The position numbers and the translations under genes are program-made. A DNA stretch of 64,000 nucleotides from Denitratimonas yunnanensis (SeqCode) (GTDB lineage Bacteria > Pseudomonadota > Gammaproteobacteria > Xanthomonadales > Xanthomonadaceae). Below are positions 63,817-64,000 of this stretch, one piece after another. The notes beneath the pieces are model-generated. The model worked only from the letters and a program-made list of their open reading frames with translations, was not told the DNA's origin and searched no databases. The first letter of the stretch is position 1; every line of letters starts with the position of its first letter. The stretch lies in contig JAPMLR010000001.1 of assembly GCA_026410415.1 (NCBI GenBank), positions 1 to 64,000 on the forward strand, read 5' to 3'.

Positions 63817-64000
63817 TCAGCGGCGGCGCGGCGATGTTTTCCCCGCGGCGCGCAGGGTCAGCCGCACGCGGATGATGCCGGGATCGTCCGGCAGCACTTC
63901 CCGCTGGAAGCCGAGCGAATCGGCCAGTTCCAGCATCGCGGTATTCTCGTCGAGCACGTCGCCGTAGATTTCGTCCAGGCGCTTGAGCCTGGCCCAGCGG
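63817..64000 (-). CDS. GNAT acetyltransferase, C-terminal part (cut by window edge)
   Basis: The last about 61 residues of a minus-strand gene run off the right edge. RLDEIYGDVLDENTAMLELADSLGF fits the acetyl-CoA-binding end of the GNAT fold (V-L-x-x-N-x-x-M-L-x-L-A-x-x-LGF), then PDDPGIIRVRLTL and a Lys/Arg tail. The ending resembles Pat-type protein acetyltransferases. Convergent with the rhomboid gene, 9 bp apart. Confidence 0.7.
   Translation of the reverse strand, partial: RWARLKRLDEIYGDVLDENTAMLELADSLGFQREVLPDDPGIIRVRLTLRAAGKTSPRRR

Overview
The window is GC-rich chromosomal DNA from a gammaproteobacterium. Gene content and order (clpS-clpA, infA-aat, eno-ftsB-ispD-ispF-truD, rarA-crcB-serS, hfq-hflX-hflK-hflC-DUF2065, rpsB-tsf) point to the order Lysobacterales (Xanthomonadales). 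The ECF sigma factor/Ser-Thr kinase pair and secreted proteins ending in an F-x-DGFE motif suggest a Rhodanobacteraceae/Dokdonella-like member; that last step is an inference.

Layout. 1-1.75 kb is mobile debris: the end of an IS110-type transposase, a small ORF between integron-like 7-bp core sites, short direct repeats and a broken CoA-transferase. 2-6.3 kb carries clpS-clpA (N-end-rule proteolysis) and, on the opposite strand, a SCO1-type copper chaperone coupled to phosphatidylserine decarboxylase. 6.5-15.5 kb holds a giant alpha-2-macroglobulin lipoprotein, a small conserved hypothetical and a secreted beta-propeller/amidohydrolase fusion. 15.5-22.1 kb looks like a decayed integrative element beside tRNA-Cys: a truncated tyrosine recombinase, a CDCC-motif lipoprotein with a TonB-dependent receptor, an antisense receptor-plug fragment and broken trbG and trbI conjugation genes. 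22.2-26.3 kb has a five-haem cytochrome c followed by an unrecognised 711-residue secreted protein.

From 26.5 kb the window is mostly housekeeping. A minus-strand cluster (trxB, a secreted hypothetical, a DUF482 protein, aat, infA) is followed by yceI, ftsK, a secreted subtilase with a mosaic C-terminus, tsf/rpsB, eno-ftsB-ispD-ispF-truD-rarA-crcB (a run of overlapping or closely spaced genes for glycolysis, division, isoprenoids, tRNA modification, replication-fork rescue and fluoride export), DUF805, serS, a cold-shock gene with a terminator-like leader, and hfq-hflX-hflK-hflC. 52-64 kb holds a membrane protein, azurin, a YigZ protein, an ECF sigma/anti-sigma pair, a PhzF protein, a two-module beta-helix surface protein transcribed away from an ECF sigma factor/kinase pair, a rhomboid protease and the end of a GNAT gene.

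Functional links: clpS, clpA and aat form one N-degron pathway but lie in two blocks about 22 kb apart. SCO1, azurin, the pentahaem cytochrome and possibly the CDCC lipoprotein/receptor pair suggest substantial copper and electron-transfer biology. No complete novel defence or mobile system and no CRISPR array was seen. The best candidates for new biology are the CDCC lipoprotein/receptor pair, the cytochrome/711-residue protein pair, the csp leader and the DnaA-box-like cluster upstream of hfq.
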